A stretch of DNA of 64,000 nt from G963702155 sp963702155 (GTDB lineage Bacteria > Pseudomonadota > Alphaproteobacteria > Micavibrionales > Micavibrionaceae). A program made the translations under genes and the position numbers. Position 1 is the stretch's first letter, and every line of letters begins with the position of its first letter. The notes under the pieces are model-generated. The model worked only from the letters and a program-made list of their open reading frames with translations. It was not told the origin of the DNA and did no database searches. The DNA lies in contig OY969717.1 in assembly GCA_963702155.1 (NCBI GenBank), forward strand, positions 1,674,001-1,738,000, in the 5' to 3' direction. Positions 1 to 8,494 of this stretch are shown one piece after another.

Positions 1-458
1 GTGGGTTGCGCAACCAGAAAAACACCAATCATGCCAATCCCTACAGCTGCCCAACGATGCAAGCCGATATGCTCCTTAAGCCAGAAATGCGCCAAAACCG
101 GCAAAATCAAAGTTGATGCAAAAAACAATACGGTTGCATTGGATAACGGTAAATATTGCGCGGCTGCAAATGTTAAAACCAGACCCACCGTGCCAATAAA
201 GACCCGAAAACCAAGCGTAAATGGCATGTTAGTTCTAAAAAGATAGGTTTTTTTTGTAGTAACTATAAAAATCAGACAGGGTATTAACGATATCAGATTA
301 CGATAAAATGCAATTTCAATAACATGATGCGTTCCGGTTAAAAGCTTGTTGAACGCCTGCATAACAGTAAAAAGAAAAAATGCGCAGCAGGCAAATAAAA
401 TACCTTTAAAAATTCTGTCTGTTTGACTGCTTGTACCCGTCTTGATTTGTATGTTCAC
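1..458 (-). CDS. EamA/DMT-family transporter, partial (N-terminal half)
   Basis: Reading leftward from a GTG at 458 gives an open frame of about 152 codons that runs off the left edge. The protein has a short polar N-terminus and then hydrophobic helices, with the features of a drug/metabolite transporter half: FNKLLTGTHHVIEIAFYRNL in the first two helices, RVFIGTVGLVLTFAAAQYLP, then LSNATVLFFASTLILPVLAHFWLKEHI. This combination is typical of EamA inner-membrane permeases. The substrate cannot be told. GTG 458 is the only usual start codon after the upstream in-frame stop at 471-473. The rightward 81-codon frame over the same bases is a shadow. Confidence 0.75.
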   Translation of the reverse strand, partial: MNIQIKTGTSSQTDRIFKGILFACCAFFLFTVMQAFNKLLTGTHHVIEIAFYRNLISLIPCLIFIVTTKKTYLFRTNMPFTLGFRVFIGTVGLVLTFAAAQYLPLSNATVLFFASTLILPVLAHFWLKEHIGLHRWAAVGIGMIGVFLVAQP

Positions 459-489
459 TAAAAGATCAATTCACTTATGAGAGGCAAGG

Positions 490-520
490 AAAAAGCCGCA
501 TCCTTTTCTGAAAGCGGCCT
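490..520 (-). terminator. Rho-independent terminator after ilvC
   Basis: On the minus strand GCCGC (518-514) pairs with GCGGC (499-495) and is followed by five T residues. It sits about 40 bases after the reconstructed ilvC stop and before the DMT transporter start. Confidence 0.6.
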
Positions 521-560
521 TATTTATAAAAAGTTATAGCTAGAAAAAAAGGCTAAAGAT

Positions 561-1633
561 TTAATTTTTATCTTTATCGACCAGCTTGTTTTTACCAATC
601 CATGGCATCATAGCACGCAAACGTCCCCAATTTTTTCAATCTCATGATCCGCGTCTTTGGCACGCATTTCCTTTAAGCGATTAAGCCCTTCTTTATTGCC
701 GCCCATAAAGGTTTCAACAAATTTACCGGATTGAATATCCTCCAGAATACGCTTCATTTCCGCTTTGGTTTCCGATGTTATAATGCGTGGTCCGGTGACA
801 TAATCGCCAAATTCTGCTGTATTTGAAATAGAGTAGCGCATGTTGGCAAGTCCGGCTTCGTAAATCAGATCAACGATCAGTTTTGTTTCGTGCAAGCATT
901 CAAAATATGCCATTTCAGGTGGATATCCTGCTTCAACTAAAGTCTCGTATCCGGCCTTAATAAGGGCAGCAATACCACCACATAATACGACTTGCTCGCC
1001 AAATAAATCGGTTTCACATTCATCTTTAAATGTTGTTTCAATAATGCCCGAACGGCCGCCGCCAACGGCTGACGCATATGATAATGCAATGTCTTTGGCC
1101 TTACCGCATTGATCCTGTGCAACCGCAATCAGGCATGGTACACCGCCGCCCTTCTCGTATTCTCCGCGAACTGTATGACCCGGCCCTTTGGGTGCTATCA
1201 TAAAAACATCCAGATCCGCGCGCGGTTTGATAAGACCAAAATGGACATTCAAACCATGGGCAAAAGCAAGCGACGCGCCCTCTTTCATGTGATCGGCAAC
1301 CTCATCATAATAAAGATCTTTTTGATTTTCATCCGGCACCAAAAACATAACAACATCAGCATCTTTTGCAGCTTCAGCAGGTGTTTGCACAGTAAAACCC
1401 GCCGCTTCTGCCTTGGGCGTAGAGGATGATCCCTTACGCAAACCAATGACCACATGCTCTACACCGCTATCTTTGATATTTTGAGCATGCGCATGACCTT
1501 GGGATCCATAACCGATCACAGCCACTTTTAAAGATTTGATCAAATCCAGATCGCAATCTTTATCATAGTAAACATTGAGCGAGGTTTGCGGGCCATTCGA
1601 AGATGATTTTTGCGGGGTAGCTGCTTGGGACAT
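561..1633 (-). CDS. ilvC: Ketol-acid reductoisomerase, with a frameshift near the 3' end
   Basis: IlvC converts acetolactate or acetohydroxybutyrate to the dihydroxy acid using NADPH in Val/Leu/Ile synthesis. The NADP-binding motif VAVIGYGSQGHAHAQ lies at about residues 37-51, and class I KARI signatures follow (MIAPKGPGHTVRGEY; ECLHETKLIVDLIYEAGL; ISNTAEFGDYVTGPRI). The frame as it stands stops at 608 after ...EIEKIGDVCVL. The other frame continues with RLRAMMPWIGKNKLVDKDKN to a stop at 561-563, which is the normal IlvC C-terminus. One base appears to be missing near 624-630 in a GGGGA run. The roughly 18-residue N-terminal extension is unusual but harmless. It is the last gene of the leftward ilv operon. 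Confidence 0.93.
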
Positions 1634-1756
1634 AAATTCTCCAATTCTTGATTAAAAGATAATAAAAAGTCTGATTTGTTTAAAGCGTATAAAGGGCATA
1701 AAACATGACTTTTTGCTTTAAATCAACCTTAAAACGCAAAGTCTAAACGTGCGAGC

Positions 1757-2185
1757 CTATCGCATCGCGCCAGCTGCCGCTTCCGACATTTTAATCCGTG
1801 CAGCGGCAGATCCTCTCACCGCACCTCTATCCATGCCGATAACCGTGCTATGTACATTAACCTGATTGATATAAACATTAGCCCCAAAACCAAGTGAACC
1901 GCTTTCTGTTACAAATATACAAGAATGTTTTTGCAAAGATGAATGTACGTTGTCATCCTCTCTCACTTGAAGCTCGACATGAATAAGCCCCTGTTCCGCT
2001 TCAAAAGAATGCACTTTATTTAGCTCTGAAATACTGTGGCCATCTGGTAAAAAGGCTTCTATAGCAGCGGTGCAACCTTTTACAAGCATATTTTCATCAT
2101 ACGTTTTGCCACCGCTACATGCGCCAACCAACATAACAAAGGCAAATAAAAAAATCCGGAAATTTGAAAATCTGCCGCAGCTCAT
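1757..2185 (-). CDS. Small putative lipoprotein of unknown function
   Basis: 142 residues. The N-terminus has a hydrophobic stretch followed by a lipobox (VMLVGAC, Cys about residue 23), so it is probably processed by signal peptidase II and anchored in the envelope. The rest has no domain I recognise; it holds three further cysteines and a C-terminus rich in Ala, Arg and Met. It starts 10 bases after the ilvH stop and lies between ilvH and ilvC, so it is probably cotranscribed with them, although nothing links it to branched-chain amino acid synthesis. Confidence 0.65.
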   Translation of the reverse strand: MSCGRFSNFRIFLFAFVMLVGACSGGKTYDENMLVKGCTAAIEAFLPDGHSISELNKVHSFEAEQGLIHVELQVREDDNVHSSLQKHSCIFVTESGSLGFGANVYINQVNVHSTVIGMDRGAVRGSAAARIKMSEAAAGAMR

Positions 2186-2195
2186 AGATATACGC

Positions 2196-2813
2196 CTATT
2201 CTTTATTTAGCGAATTTAATCCGCGTGAAATGGCAGCAATACCCGTCCGGCTAACATCTAATAACCCTAGCGGTTGCATTAAATCTAAAAAGGCATCAAT
2301 TTTTTGCGCAGGTCCTGTAACTTCAAATACAAAAGATTCTAAAGTAGAATCAACAACCCGTGCCCGGAAAATATCGGCAATACGAAGCGCTTCAATCCGT
2401 TTATCGCCAGCACCGGAAACTTTAACCAGCGCAAGTTCCCGATCAACAAATTCCCCGTTAACGGTTAAGTCACGTACACTCTGTACGCTTACCATACCTG
2501 CCAATTGTGCTTTAATCTGCTCAATAACGCGGGGCGTGCCCGAACAAACAATTGTAATTCGCGAAAGCTGCTCATTATGGTTGGTTTCCGCCACTGTCAA
2601 ACTGTCGATATTATACCCGCGGCCAGCAAAAAATCCGACCACGCGCGCCAATACGCCCGGCTCGTTCTTGACCAAAACCGCCAGAGTATGCGCCCCTATT
2701 TCACTTTGTTGCGGAGCCGGCGCATAAACACTCTGGCTCTTTTTTATAAAAGATGTCTGCGCCAATGTTACGGCAGGGAGAATGTTGTTTTTATCAATTG
2801 TATCTTGTGTCAT
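2196..2813 (-). CDS. ilvH: Acetolactate synthase, small (regulatory) subunit
   Basis: IlvH binds the catalytic subunit IlvB and gives feedback inhibition by valine. After a 40-residue N-terminal extension comes the ACT domain (HTLAVLVKNEPGVLARVVGFFAGRGYNIDSL), then the second conserved domain (ELALVKVSGAGDKRIEALRIADIFRARVVD; FEVTGPAQKIDAFLDLMQPLGL; SRTGIAAISRG). Length is slightly above the family norm because of the N-terminus. ATG 2813 is preferred over TTG 2819. The gene is separated from its partner ilvB by an unknown 152-residue protein, which is unusual, since ilvB and ilvH are normally adjacent. Confidence 0.95.
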   Translation of the reverse strand: MTQDTIDKNNILPAVTLAQTSFIKKSQSVYAPAPQQSEIGAHTLAVLVKNEPGVLARVVGFFAGRGYNIDSLTVAETNHNEQLSRITIVCSGTPRVIEQIKAQLAGMVSVQSVRDLTVNGEFVDRELALVKVSGAGDKRIEALRIADIFRARVVDSTLESFVFEVTGPAQKIDAFLDLMQPLGLLDVSRTGIAAISRGLNSLNKE

Positions 2814-2874
2814 TCCCAAATATTAACAGATTTTTAAAAAACACATAATAGAAAACGTTCAAACTTTTTAGGTA

Positions 2875-3333
2875 TTAAGAAATATCATTATTTAGTGATG
2901 GGATGTTTTTCTGAGTGTCACCAAAATCAGAATAAAGCTTTGCAAGTTTAACTTTATCCGCATTAGCAATATGAGAAAAAATCTCATCAGAAACACTTTG
3001 TTTTAATTCTTCAAATGACATTTTATGATTACAACCATCTTTTTCTTCACTACGTTTAGGCTTCTCTATGAAATCATAAACAAAAGATTGGCCTTGTTCA
3101 TCTAAAGGAGAAACCTTAAAGGTTTTACCATAGCTCATTCTCTTAGTCTCACCTTCTTGTTTTTCTGTACAAAATCGAAGCATATATTTTTCATTAGATA
3201 GGAAGTCGAGTTCAAAATGAGCATCACTACCTACTGCTTGCAAATTTTTATTTATCACTTGAATGTCTTCTACAATTTCGTTTACAGCATTTAAGTTTTC
3301 AACTTTTTTTGTGAAGTAATCTTTTAATCTCAT
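2875..3333 (-). CDS. Hypothetical protein inserted between ilvB and ilvH
   Basis: 152 residues, hydrophilic, not recognised. It has no signal peptide or membrane segment. It has an N-terminal amphipathic helical part (DYFTKKVENLNAVNEIVEDIQVIN) and a central part that looks beta-rich (FELDFLSNEKYMLRFCTEK). A strong ribosome site (AGGAGA, 7 bases before ATG) supports the start. The base composition is more AT-rich than the flanking ilv genes, which suggests later insertion into the operon. A cytoplasmic protein is likely; function unknown. Confidence 0.7.
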   Translation of the reverse strand: MRLKDYFTKKVENLNAVNEIVEDIQVINKNLQAVGSDAHFELDFLSNEKYMLRFCTEKQEGETKRMSYGKTFKVSPLDEQGQSFVYDFIEKPKRSEEKDGCNHKMSFEELKQSVSDEIFSHIANADKVKLAKLYSDFGDTQKNIPSLNNDIS

Positions 3334-3366
3334 AATTAATCTCCTAATTTTTTATATTATGTATAT

Positions 3367-5193
3367 TCAAACCAGCGTCTTGTCAAACATGTCCGCATCT
3401 GCCGCCAAAATCATTTCGTTGTGCGCTTTACCGGATGGGATCATTGGAAAACAGTTTTCCTTTTGATCAACACGCACATCAACGATCGTAACGCGGTCTG
3501 TATGTATCATTTCTTCAATAACACCGTCCAGTTGGTCTGGCGTCTCCGCACGTAAGCCAACACCGCCATATGCCTCGGCCAACTTAACAAAATCGGGCAA
3601 GCTCTCAGTATAACTCTCGCTATAGCGTTCCCCATGTAACAATTCTTGCCATTGCCGCACCATACCCATCCACTGATTATTTAATATAAAAACTTTGACG
3701 GGCAAGCGATATTGAACTGCCGTACTCATTTCCTGAATATTCATCAAGATTGATGCTTCTCCGGCAACATCAATAACAAGTCCCTCCGGATTACCAATTT
3801 GCGTACCAATTGCCGCCGGCAACCCATACCCCATTGTACCTAAACCGCCGGATGTCATCCACCGGTTAGGTTCGTTAAAAGGCAAAAATTGCGCGGCCCA
3901 CATTTGGTGCTGACCAACTTCGGTGGTAATGAACGTCTCTCTAGAGTCGTTTTGCGTAAAATGGCGCAAACGTTCCAATGCATATTGAGGTTTAATAATT
4001 TTACTATCGTTTTTATAGGCAAGACAATCCTTCGCGCGCCAATCTGTAATCTGCCCCCACCAACGCTTCATGGCCGCGGGCTCGGCTTTATATTTACGCT
4101 CCCGCCAAAGCTTTAATATGGCGTCAATCGCCTTGCCTGCATCGGCAATAATCGGCACATGGATAGGAATATTTTTATTAATCGAACTAGGGTCAATATC
4201 GACATGAATTTTGATAGAATCCGGCGAAAATTTATCCGTACGCCCTGTAACACGGTCATCAAAACGCGCGCCAATATTGATCATGACATCACAATCATGC
4301 ATCGCCCAGTTTGCCTCAAACGTGCCATGCATGCCAAGCATGCCAAGCCATTGATCATCATTTGCAGGATATGCCCCTAGACCCATCAAAGTGGATGTAA
4401 TCGGAAATCCGGTTTCACGTACAAGCGCGCGCAATGACTCACTCGCCGCAGGGCCGGCATTAATAATACCGCCGCCAGTATAAAAAACCGGACGTTTCGC
4501 ATTAACCATTAACTCTACGGCTGCTTCAATTGCATCCATATCAGGATCGGTTTTTGGAAAGTAGGAATGTATCATGGATTCTTTAGCCGTAGCTTCGGTG
4601 TACGTGCCAATTTCGAACTGTACGTCTTTTGGAATATCGATCACTACTGGCCCAGGGCGGCCAGTGCGTGCCACATGAAATGCCTCATGTACGGTAGGCG
4701 CAAGTTTATTTACATCTTTAACCAGATAATTATGCTTTGTACATGGGCGTGTAATGCCAACGGTGTCCGCTTCTTGAAATGCGTCAGTCCCGATCAAAAA
4801 TGAAGGCACTTGCCCAGTAATGCAAACAAGAGGGATAGAATCAAGCAATGCATCAGTCAGCCCTGTTACAACATTTGTTGCACCCGGACCAGATGTGACC
4901 AAAACACAACCCACTTTTCCTGTAGAGCGTGCATACCCTTCTGCTGCATGCGCCGCACCTTGCTCATGGCGACATAAAATATGCTTGATTTGATCTTGTT
5001 GAAATAACGCATCATAAATAGGCAACACTGCCCCGCCTGGATACCCAAATATTACCTCAACACCTTGCTCGATAAGAGCTTGTATCACCAGTTCCGCGCC
5101 ATTCATTTCCTTGCCGGAATGTGGCACAGACTGCGACTTTTTCGCATTGATATCTTGCTTCGGCGCTTTGCGTCGCGCATCTGTGGTGCTCAT
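3367..5193 (-). CDS. ilvB: Acetolactate synthase, large (catalytic) subunit
   Basis: TPP-dependent enzyme that condenses pyruvate with pyruvate or 2-oxobutyrate, the first common step to Val, Leu and Ile. The three TPP-enzyme domains are in order: an N-terminal domain with GYPGGAVLPIYDAL and the catalytic Glu in CRHEQGAAHAAEGYA, a central FAD-binding domain (INIGARFDDRVTG), and a C-terminal TPP domain (VIDVAGEASILMNIQE, ILNNQWMGMVRQWQ). ATG 5193 has AAGGA upstream; a TTG at 5232 would add 13 residues. It lies 87 bases after an attenuator terminator and is the first enzyme gene of the operon. Confidence 0.96.
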   Translation of the reverse strand: MSTTDARRKAPKQDINAKKSQSVPHSGKEMNGAELVIQALIEQGVEVIFGYPGGAVLPIYDALFQQDQIKHILCRHEQGAAHAAEGYARSTGKVGCVLVTSGPGATNVVTGLTDALLDSIPLVCITGQVPSFLIGTDAFQEADTVGITRPCTKHNYLVKDVNKLAPTVHEAFHVARTGRPGPVVIDIPKDVQFEIGTYTEATAKESMIHSYFPKTDPDMDAIEAAVELMVNAKRPVFYTGGGIINAGPAASESLRALVRETGFPITSTLMGLGAYPANDDQWLGMLGMHGTFEANWAMHDCDVMINIGARFDDRVTGRTDKFSPDSIKIHVDIDPSSINKNIPIHVPIIADAGKAIDAILKLWRERKYKAEPAAMKRWWGQITDWRAKDCLAYKNDSKIIKPQYALERLRHFTQNDSRETFITTEVGQHQMWAAQFLPFNEPNRWMTSGGLGTMGYGLPAAIGTQIGNPEGLVIDVAGEASILMNIQEMSTAVQYRLPVKVFILNNQWMGMVRQWQELLHGERYSESYTESLPDFVKLAEAYGGVGLRAETPDQLDGVIEEMIHTDRVTIVDVRVDQKENCFPMIPSGKAHNEMILAADADMFDKTLV

Positions 5194-5279
5194 ATTTATC
5201 AAATCCTTTTTAATAACAGGTTTAAAATCCAAAAATACAGCTCATCACTGTTTAAACATGACCGGCATCATAAAGCCAT

Positions 5280-5309
5280 AAAAAAAGCCCCGTTCGTTTG
5301 AACTGAGGC
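5280..5309 (-). terminator. ilv attenuator terminator hairpin
   Basis: On the minus strand GCCTCaGTTC pairs with GAACGGGGC (one bulged A, one G-U) and is followed by seven T residues. The left arm can instead pair with an upstream segment in the leader: GAGGCGTTGC with GCAGCGCCTC. The terminator and antiterminator are therefore mutually exclusive, as in classic amino acid operon attenuators. Confidence 0.85.
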
Positions 5310-5335
5310 GCTGCATAATCGTAAAAAGTAAAACC

Positions 5336-5431
5336 CTAAACGTGCAACGCCTCCCGCAGAAGAACCACGAGACCGACAACGACGCTTAGAACTGTATTTG
5401 ATACAAAAGTCATAAAATATTTATATGGCAT
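5336..5431 (-). CDS. ilv leader peptide (attenuation)
   Basis: A 31-residue open frame lies just upstream of the attenuator. Its core VLSVVVGLVVLL is followed by REALHV and a stop. Thirteen of the last 22 residues are Val or Leu, so ribosome stalling at low charged tRNA-Val or tRNA-Leu would free the antiterminator. A CGTG/CACG stem with an inner CTTC/GGAG pairing inside the leader can act as the 1:2 pause hairpin. An inner ATG at codon 7 is an alternative start. Neither start has a clear ribosome site, so the start is uncertain, but the codon content and RNA layout are convincing. Confidence 0.85.
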   Translation of the reverse strand: MPYKYFMTFVSNTVLSVVVGLVVLLREALHV

Positions 5432-5454
5432 CACAAAATTGAATACAAACTTTT

Positions 5455-5478
5455 TTTTAAATTTGGGCAAATTTAAAA
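5455..5478. promoter_or_regulatory. Perfect 11-bp inverted repeat upstream of the ilv leader
   Basis: TTTTAAATTTG, then GG, then CAAATTTAAAA: an exact 11-bp inverted repeat with a 2-bp spacer. It lies 23 bases before the leader start codon. It could be an operator for a dimeric regulator. I cannot name the regulator. Confidence 0.45.
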
Positions 5479-5771
5479 TAAGTTAAAAATAGTAGTTTAC
5501 CTAAAACAAAAGCGCGACAAGATTATAAAACCAAGTCAACGCTCTTATTTTTTTATCTAACAACGACTTGCGATATTTTGGACGGACGATTTTTTGCCTC
5601 ATTCCAAACACACCCTTATTACAATCTCGCTTGTCCGTTTAGTCTTTGTATAATCTCATATTAGGAAATACTATGATGGCCTGTCAAACAAAAACAATAT
5701 TATTACAAAATAAGAAAGTATATTATAATTTAACGCAACATAATTATAATATTAACTATATATGCTATAAA
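5479..5771. other. AT-rich intergenic stretch
   Basis: It separates the ilv leader from the miaA stop and presumably holds the ilv promoter, but I found no promoter with good -35/-10 spacing. The 69-codon rightward frame here has no coding character. Confidence 0.4.
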
Positions 5772-6659
5772 TTATTCATGATTAGGCGTTGCATTAAGTT
5801 GATTGTTAAACCATGTAGTTTGCCGCTTTGCATATTGCCGCGTCTGCGCTTGTGATTTTTCTATAGCTTCATCTTTGGAAATTTTGCCCCTTATATAATC
5901 ACGTAACATCTTAAATCCCAAAGCTTTCGTCAATGGCACATCATTGCGCACTTTGCCCGAGTTAATCCGCGCTTGAAAGGCTTCAACCTCGTCTAGCGCG
6001 CCCTTTTCCATCATCAGCTCAAACCGTGCGTCACACCGCGCCCTTAAAACAGCGCGCTCCGGTATAATTTTATGCACTTTAAACTGCCAGTGTGCCGGCG
6101 GCTTTTCACGCGGTGCATCCTGCCATAAGGCCAGACTTTTTCCCGTTGCCTGCAAAACTTCCCAAGCACGGATCAAACGCGCCGTATGCCCTTCATGAAA
6201 CCGCGCCGCCATTACTGGGTCATATTTGGATAACATCTCATGAAATCCCGGATTACCGAGCTTTGCCTGCAAATACACAGCCCCATCACGTATATCTTGC
6301 GGAATATCTGGGATTGGCGATAACCCTTCCATCAGCGCTTTTATATAAAGCCCTGTACCGCCGCAAATAATAGGTGCCCTCCCTTGATCAAGAACATCTT
6401 CAATAACGGGCATTACCATTTCACGCCAATTTCCCGCCGATGTCGAATCATTCGGATGAAGCGTGCCATAAAGCAAATGAGGCGCGGAGGCCTGATCCGC
6501 CGCATCGGGCTGGGCGGTAAGAATAGGCAAATCATCATAAATCTGCATCGAATCGCAATTTATAATAACGCCGTTTTTCTCCGCCGCTAATAAAAGCGCA
6601 AAAGCCGATTTACCACTTGCCGTCGGCCCTGCGACAATATGAATATTTGAATGAGACAT
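5772..6659 (-). CDS. miaA: tRNA dimethylallyltransferase
   Basis: MiaA transfers a dimethylallyl group to A37 of tRNAs that read UNN codons. The P-loop GPTASGKS is at residues 12-19, followed by the DSMQIY motif that contacts the tRNA base (about 35-41), TAQPD, and GGTGLYIKALMEGLSPIPDIP at about 98-118. The C-terminal part contains DVPLTKALGF and the family signature RQYAKRQTTWFNNQ. Length (295) is normal. It follows degP on the same strand after 20 bases, the arrangement seen near ilv genes in many alphaproteobacteria. Confidence 0.95.
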   Translation of the reverse strand: MSHSNIHIVAGPTASGKSAFALLLAAEKNGVIINCDSMQIYDDLPILTAQPDAADQASAPHLLYGTLHPNDSTSAGNWREMVMPVIEDVLDQGRAPIICGGTGLYIKALMEGLSPIPDIPQDIRDGAVYLQAKLGNPGFHEMLSKYDPVMAARFHEGHTARLIRAWEVLQATGKSLALWQDAPREKPPAHWQFKVHKIIPERAVLRARCDARFELMMEKGALDEVEAFQARINSGKVRNDVPLTKALGFKMLRDYIRGKISKDEAIEKSQAQTRQYAKRQTTWFNNQLNATPNHE

Positions 6660-6679
6660 AAATAAGCACGTATGTCGCG

Positions 6680-8155
6680 TTACTTGTCCTGCTCTAATTT
6701 TATAGGCACGAACCGGACTTCTCCGCCGCGATTAACAAGCAACAAGACAGAGCCACGACCATTGCTTTGCGCCGCACTTACAATTTTCTCAAACGCTGCC
6801 GGCGTTTCAACCATTTGCTGATTGACTTCGACAATAACATCGCCGGCTTCTAAACCTTTGCGAGCGGCTTCTGAATCAGGGTCGGCCTTTTCAATGACAA
6901 CACCGCTAATGCTTGGTGAAATTGAATAAAGCTCTCGCAAACGTCCATCCATCGCGCTGACAGTTAACCCCGTAGCGGCAATTTTTACGCCTGATCCTGG
7001 CTGTTCCGCTTTGGCGGAAAGCAAGCCCTCTTCTTCGGCTTTCTCTAATTCGCCTACTTCGAACATGCTTTCAACCGCTTTGCCATTACGCCAGTACACA
7101 ATTTTTGCGCTTATGCCAATCTCGGTTGACGCCACAACGCGCGGCAATTCCCGCATTTCATTAATAGCCGTGCCGTTGAATTTAAGGATAATATCTCCCG
7201 GCTCTAATCCGGCTTTTTCTGCTGGCCCGCCTGCTGTAACGCTTGCAACCAAAGCGCCGCGCGCTTTATCGAGGCCAAGACTATCTGCAATTTCATCGGT
7301 TACACTTTGAATACGTACACCAAGCCACCCACGACGCGTACGCCCAAATTTGATAATTTGACTAATAACCGGAACAGCCTGCGCAGATGGAATGGCAAAT
7401 CCGATCCCGACAGATCCGCCGGATGGACTAAAGATGGCCGTATTGATACCAATCACTTTGCCATTCATATCAAACATCGGCCCGCCGGAATTCCCGCGAT
7501 TAATCGACGCATCCGTCTGTAAATAATCATCATAAGGGCCTGAATTGATATCCCGCTGCCGCGCAGAAATAATCCCCGCCGTAACCGTACCGCCTAGTCC
7601 AAACGGGTTTCCAATAGCAATAATCCAGTCCCCGACACGTAAAACATCGCTATCCCCAAAACTGGTTGCTTTTAAAACCTTATCGGTTGTGACTTTTAAA
7701 ACCGCCAAATCGGTTTTCTCGTCTCGACCGACCACTTCGGCGTCCAATGTCTCATCATCATGAAATGTAACCTTGACCTCATCCGCATCCCGGATCACAT
7801 GGTTATTAGTAACGATATATCCGTTTTCGGCATCTATCACAAACCCCGAGCCAAGCGATGCCGCAGGAAGTGTAGGTACCCCCATACCGCGCCGATCTTG
7901 GAATTCTTTGAAAAAATCTTCAAATGGCGATCCCGGCGGAAATTGCGGCATTTCTGGAAAATCCTGAACGTCTTGAATTTTCTGCGTAGAGGAAATATTC
8001 ACAACCGCCGGCAATAAATCATCAGCCAAATCTGCAAAACTTGCGGGCTGTTTTGCCGACATAAAGTCAAGCGCCTGAGCATGATTAACAATAACGGGGG
8101 CACTACCAATTACCAGCCCACTCATTAATAAAACAAAAACTTTAGATAACGTCAT
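6680..8155 (-). CDS. degP: Periplasmic serine protease DegP/HtrA
   Basis: Periplasmic quality-control protease. A signal peptide (MTLSKVFVLLMSGLVIGSAP...HAQA) is followed by a trypsin-like domain with the triad His (TNNHVI), Asp (KTDLAVLKV) and Ser (NRGNSGGPMF), then two PDZ domains (SLGLDKARGALVASVTAGGP and ISGVVIEKADPDSEAARKG). ATG 8155 has AAGAGG 8 bases upstream and puts the signal peptide at the N-terminus; the upstream ATG at 8224 would bury it. It lies downstream of hflK-hflC, the usual alphaproteobacterial order. Confidence 0.95.
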   Translation of the reverse strand: MTLSKVFVLLMSGLVIGSAPVIVNHAQALDFMSAKQPASFADLADDLLPAVVNISSTQKIQDVQDFPEMPQFPPGSPFEDFFKEFQDRRGMGVPTLPAASLGSGFVIDAENGYIVTNNHVIRDADEVKVTFHDDETLDAEVVGRDEKTDLAVLKVTTDKVLKATSFGDSDVLRVGDWIIAIGNPFGLGGTVTAGIISARQRDINSGPYDDYLQTDASINRGNSGGPMFDMNGKVIGINTAIFSPSGGSVGIGFAIPSAQAVPVISQIIKFGRTRRGWLGVRIQSVTDEIADSLGLDKARGALVASVTAGGPAEKAGLEPGDIILKFNGTAINEMRELPRVVASTEIGISAKIVYWRNGKAVESMFEVGELEKAEEEGLLSAKAEQPGSGVKIAATGLTVSAMDGRLRELYSISPSISGVVIEKADPDSEAARKGLEAGDVIVEVNQQMVETPAAFEKIVSAAQSNGRGSVLLLVNRGGEVRFVPIKLEQDK

Positions 8156-8266
8156 GATAAACCTCTTATGTTTTTTATTGGTATCATATTTGAAAGAATT
8201 AGAACGACCATTACGAGCCGTCAAGAAGTTGCAGGAATTTTTGAAGTTATAAACGTTAAACTTGAA

Positions 8267-8470
8267 CTATAAAATTGCCCATAAACATAATGCCCCGAAC
8301 AAGCATGCACCTAAACCGTAATACTGTAGCTTTTTTTGACTTATCGTAAGCGCAAGCAATAGCATAGATTTCATCTGCCGCGGAAAAAGCGCATAAATTA
8401 AACCTTCAAAAATCATACCCAGCGCAAATCCGCCAATTATAATTTGCCAATACCCATCCAGAACAATCAT
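8267..8470 (-). CDS. DUF2065 family small membrane protein
   Basis: 67 residues with two hydrophobic helices separated by a short basic loop containing PRQMKSML. This size, the helix-loop-helix layout and the position directly downstream of hflC match the DUF2065 family. It is probably an inner-membrane partner or by-gene of HflKC; the role is not known. Confidence 0.8.
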   Translation of the reverse strand: MIVLDGYWQIIIGGFALGMIFEGLIYALFPRQMKSMLLLALTISQKKLQYYGLGACLFGALCLWAIL

Positions 8471-8494
8471 GAAGAAAAGAGTTTCTCGATAAAA

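Noticed and set aside
1..246. Rightward 81-codon frame at the left edge
   Set aside because: It is antisense to a clear DMT transporter reading on the other strand and has no transporter or other pattern of its own.
5646..5855. Rightward 69-codon frame between ilv and miaA
   Set aside because: It overlaps the end of miaA on the opposite strand, has AT-driven composition (Asn, Tyr, Ile) and no ribosome site.
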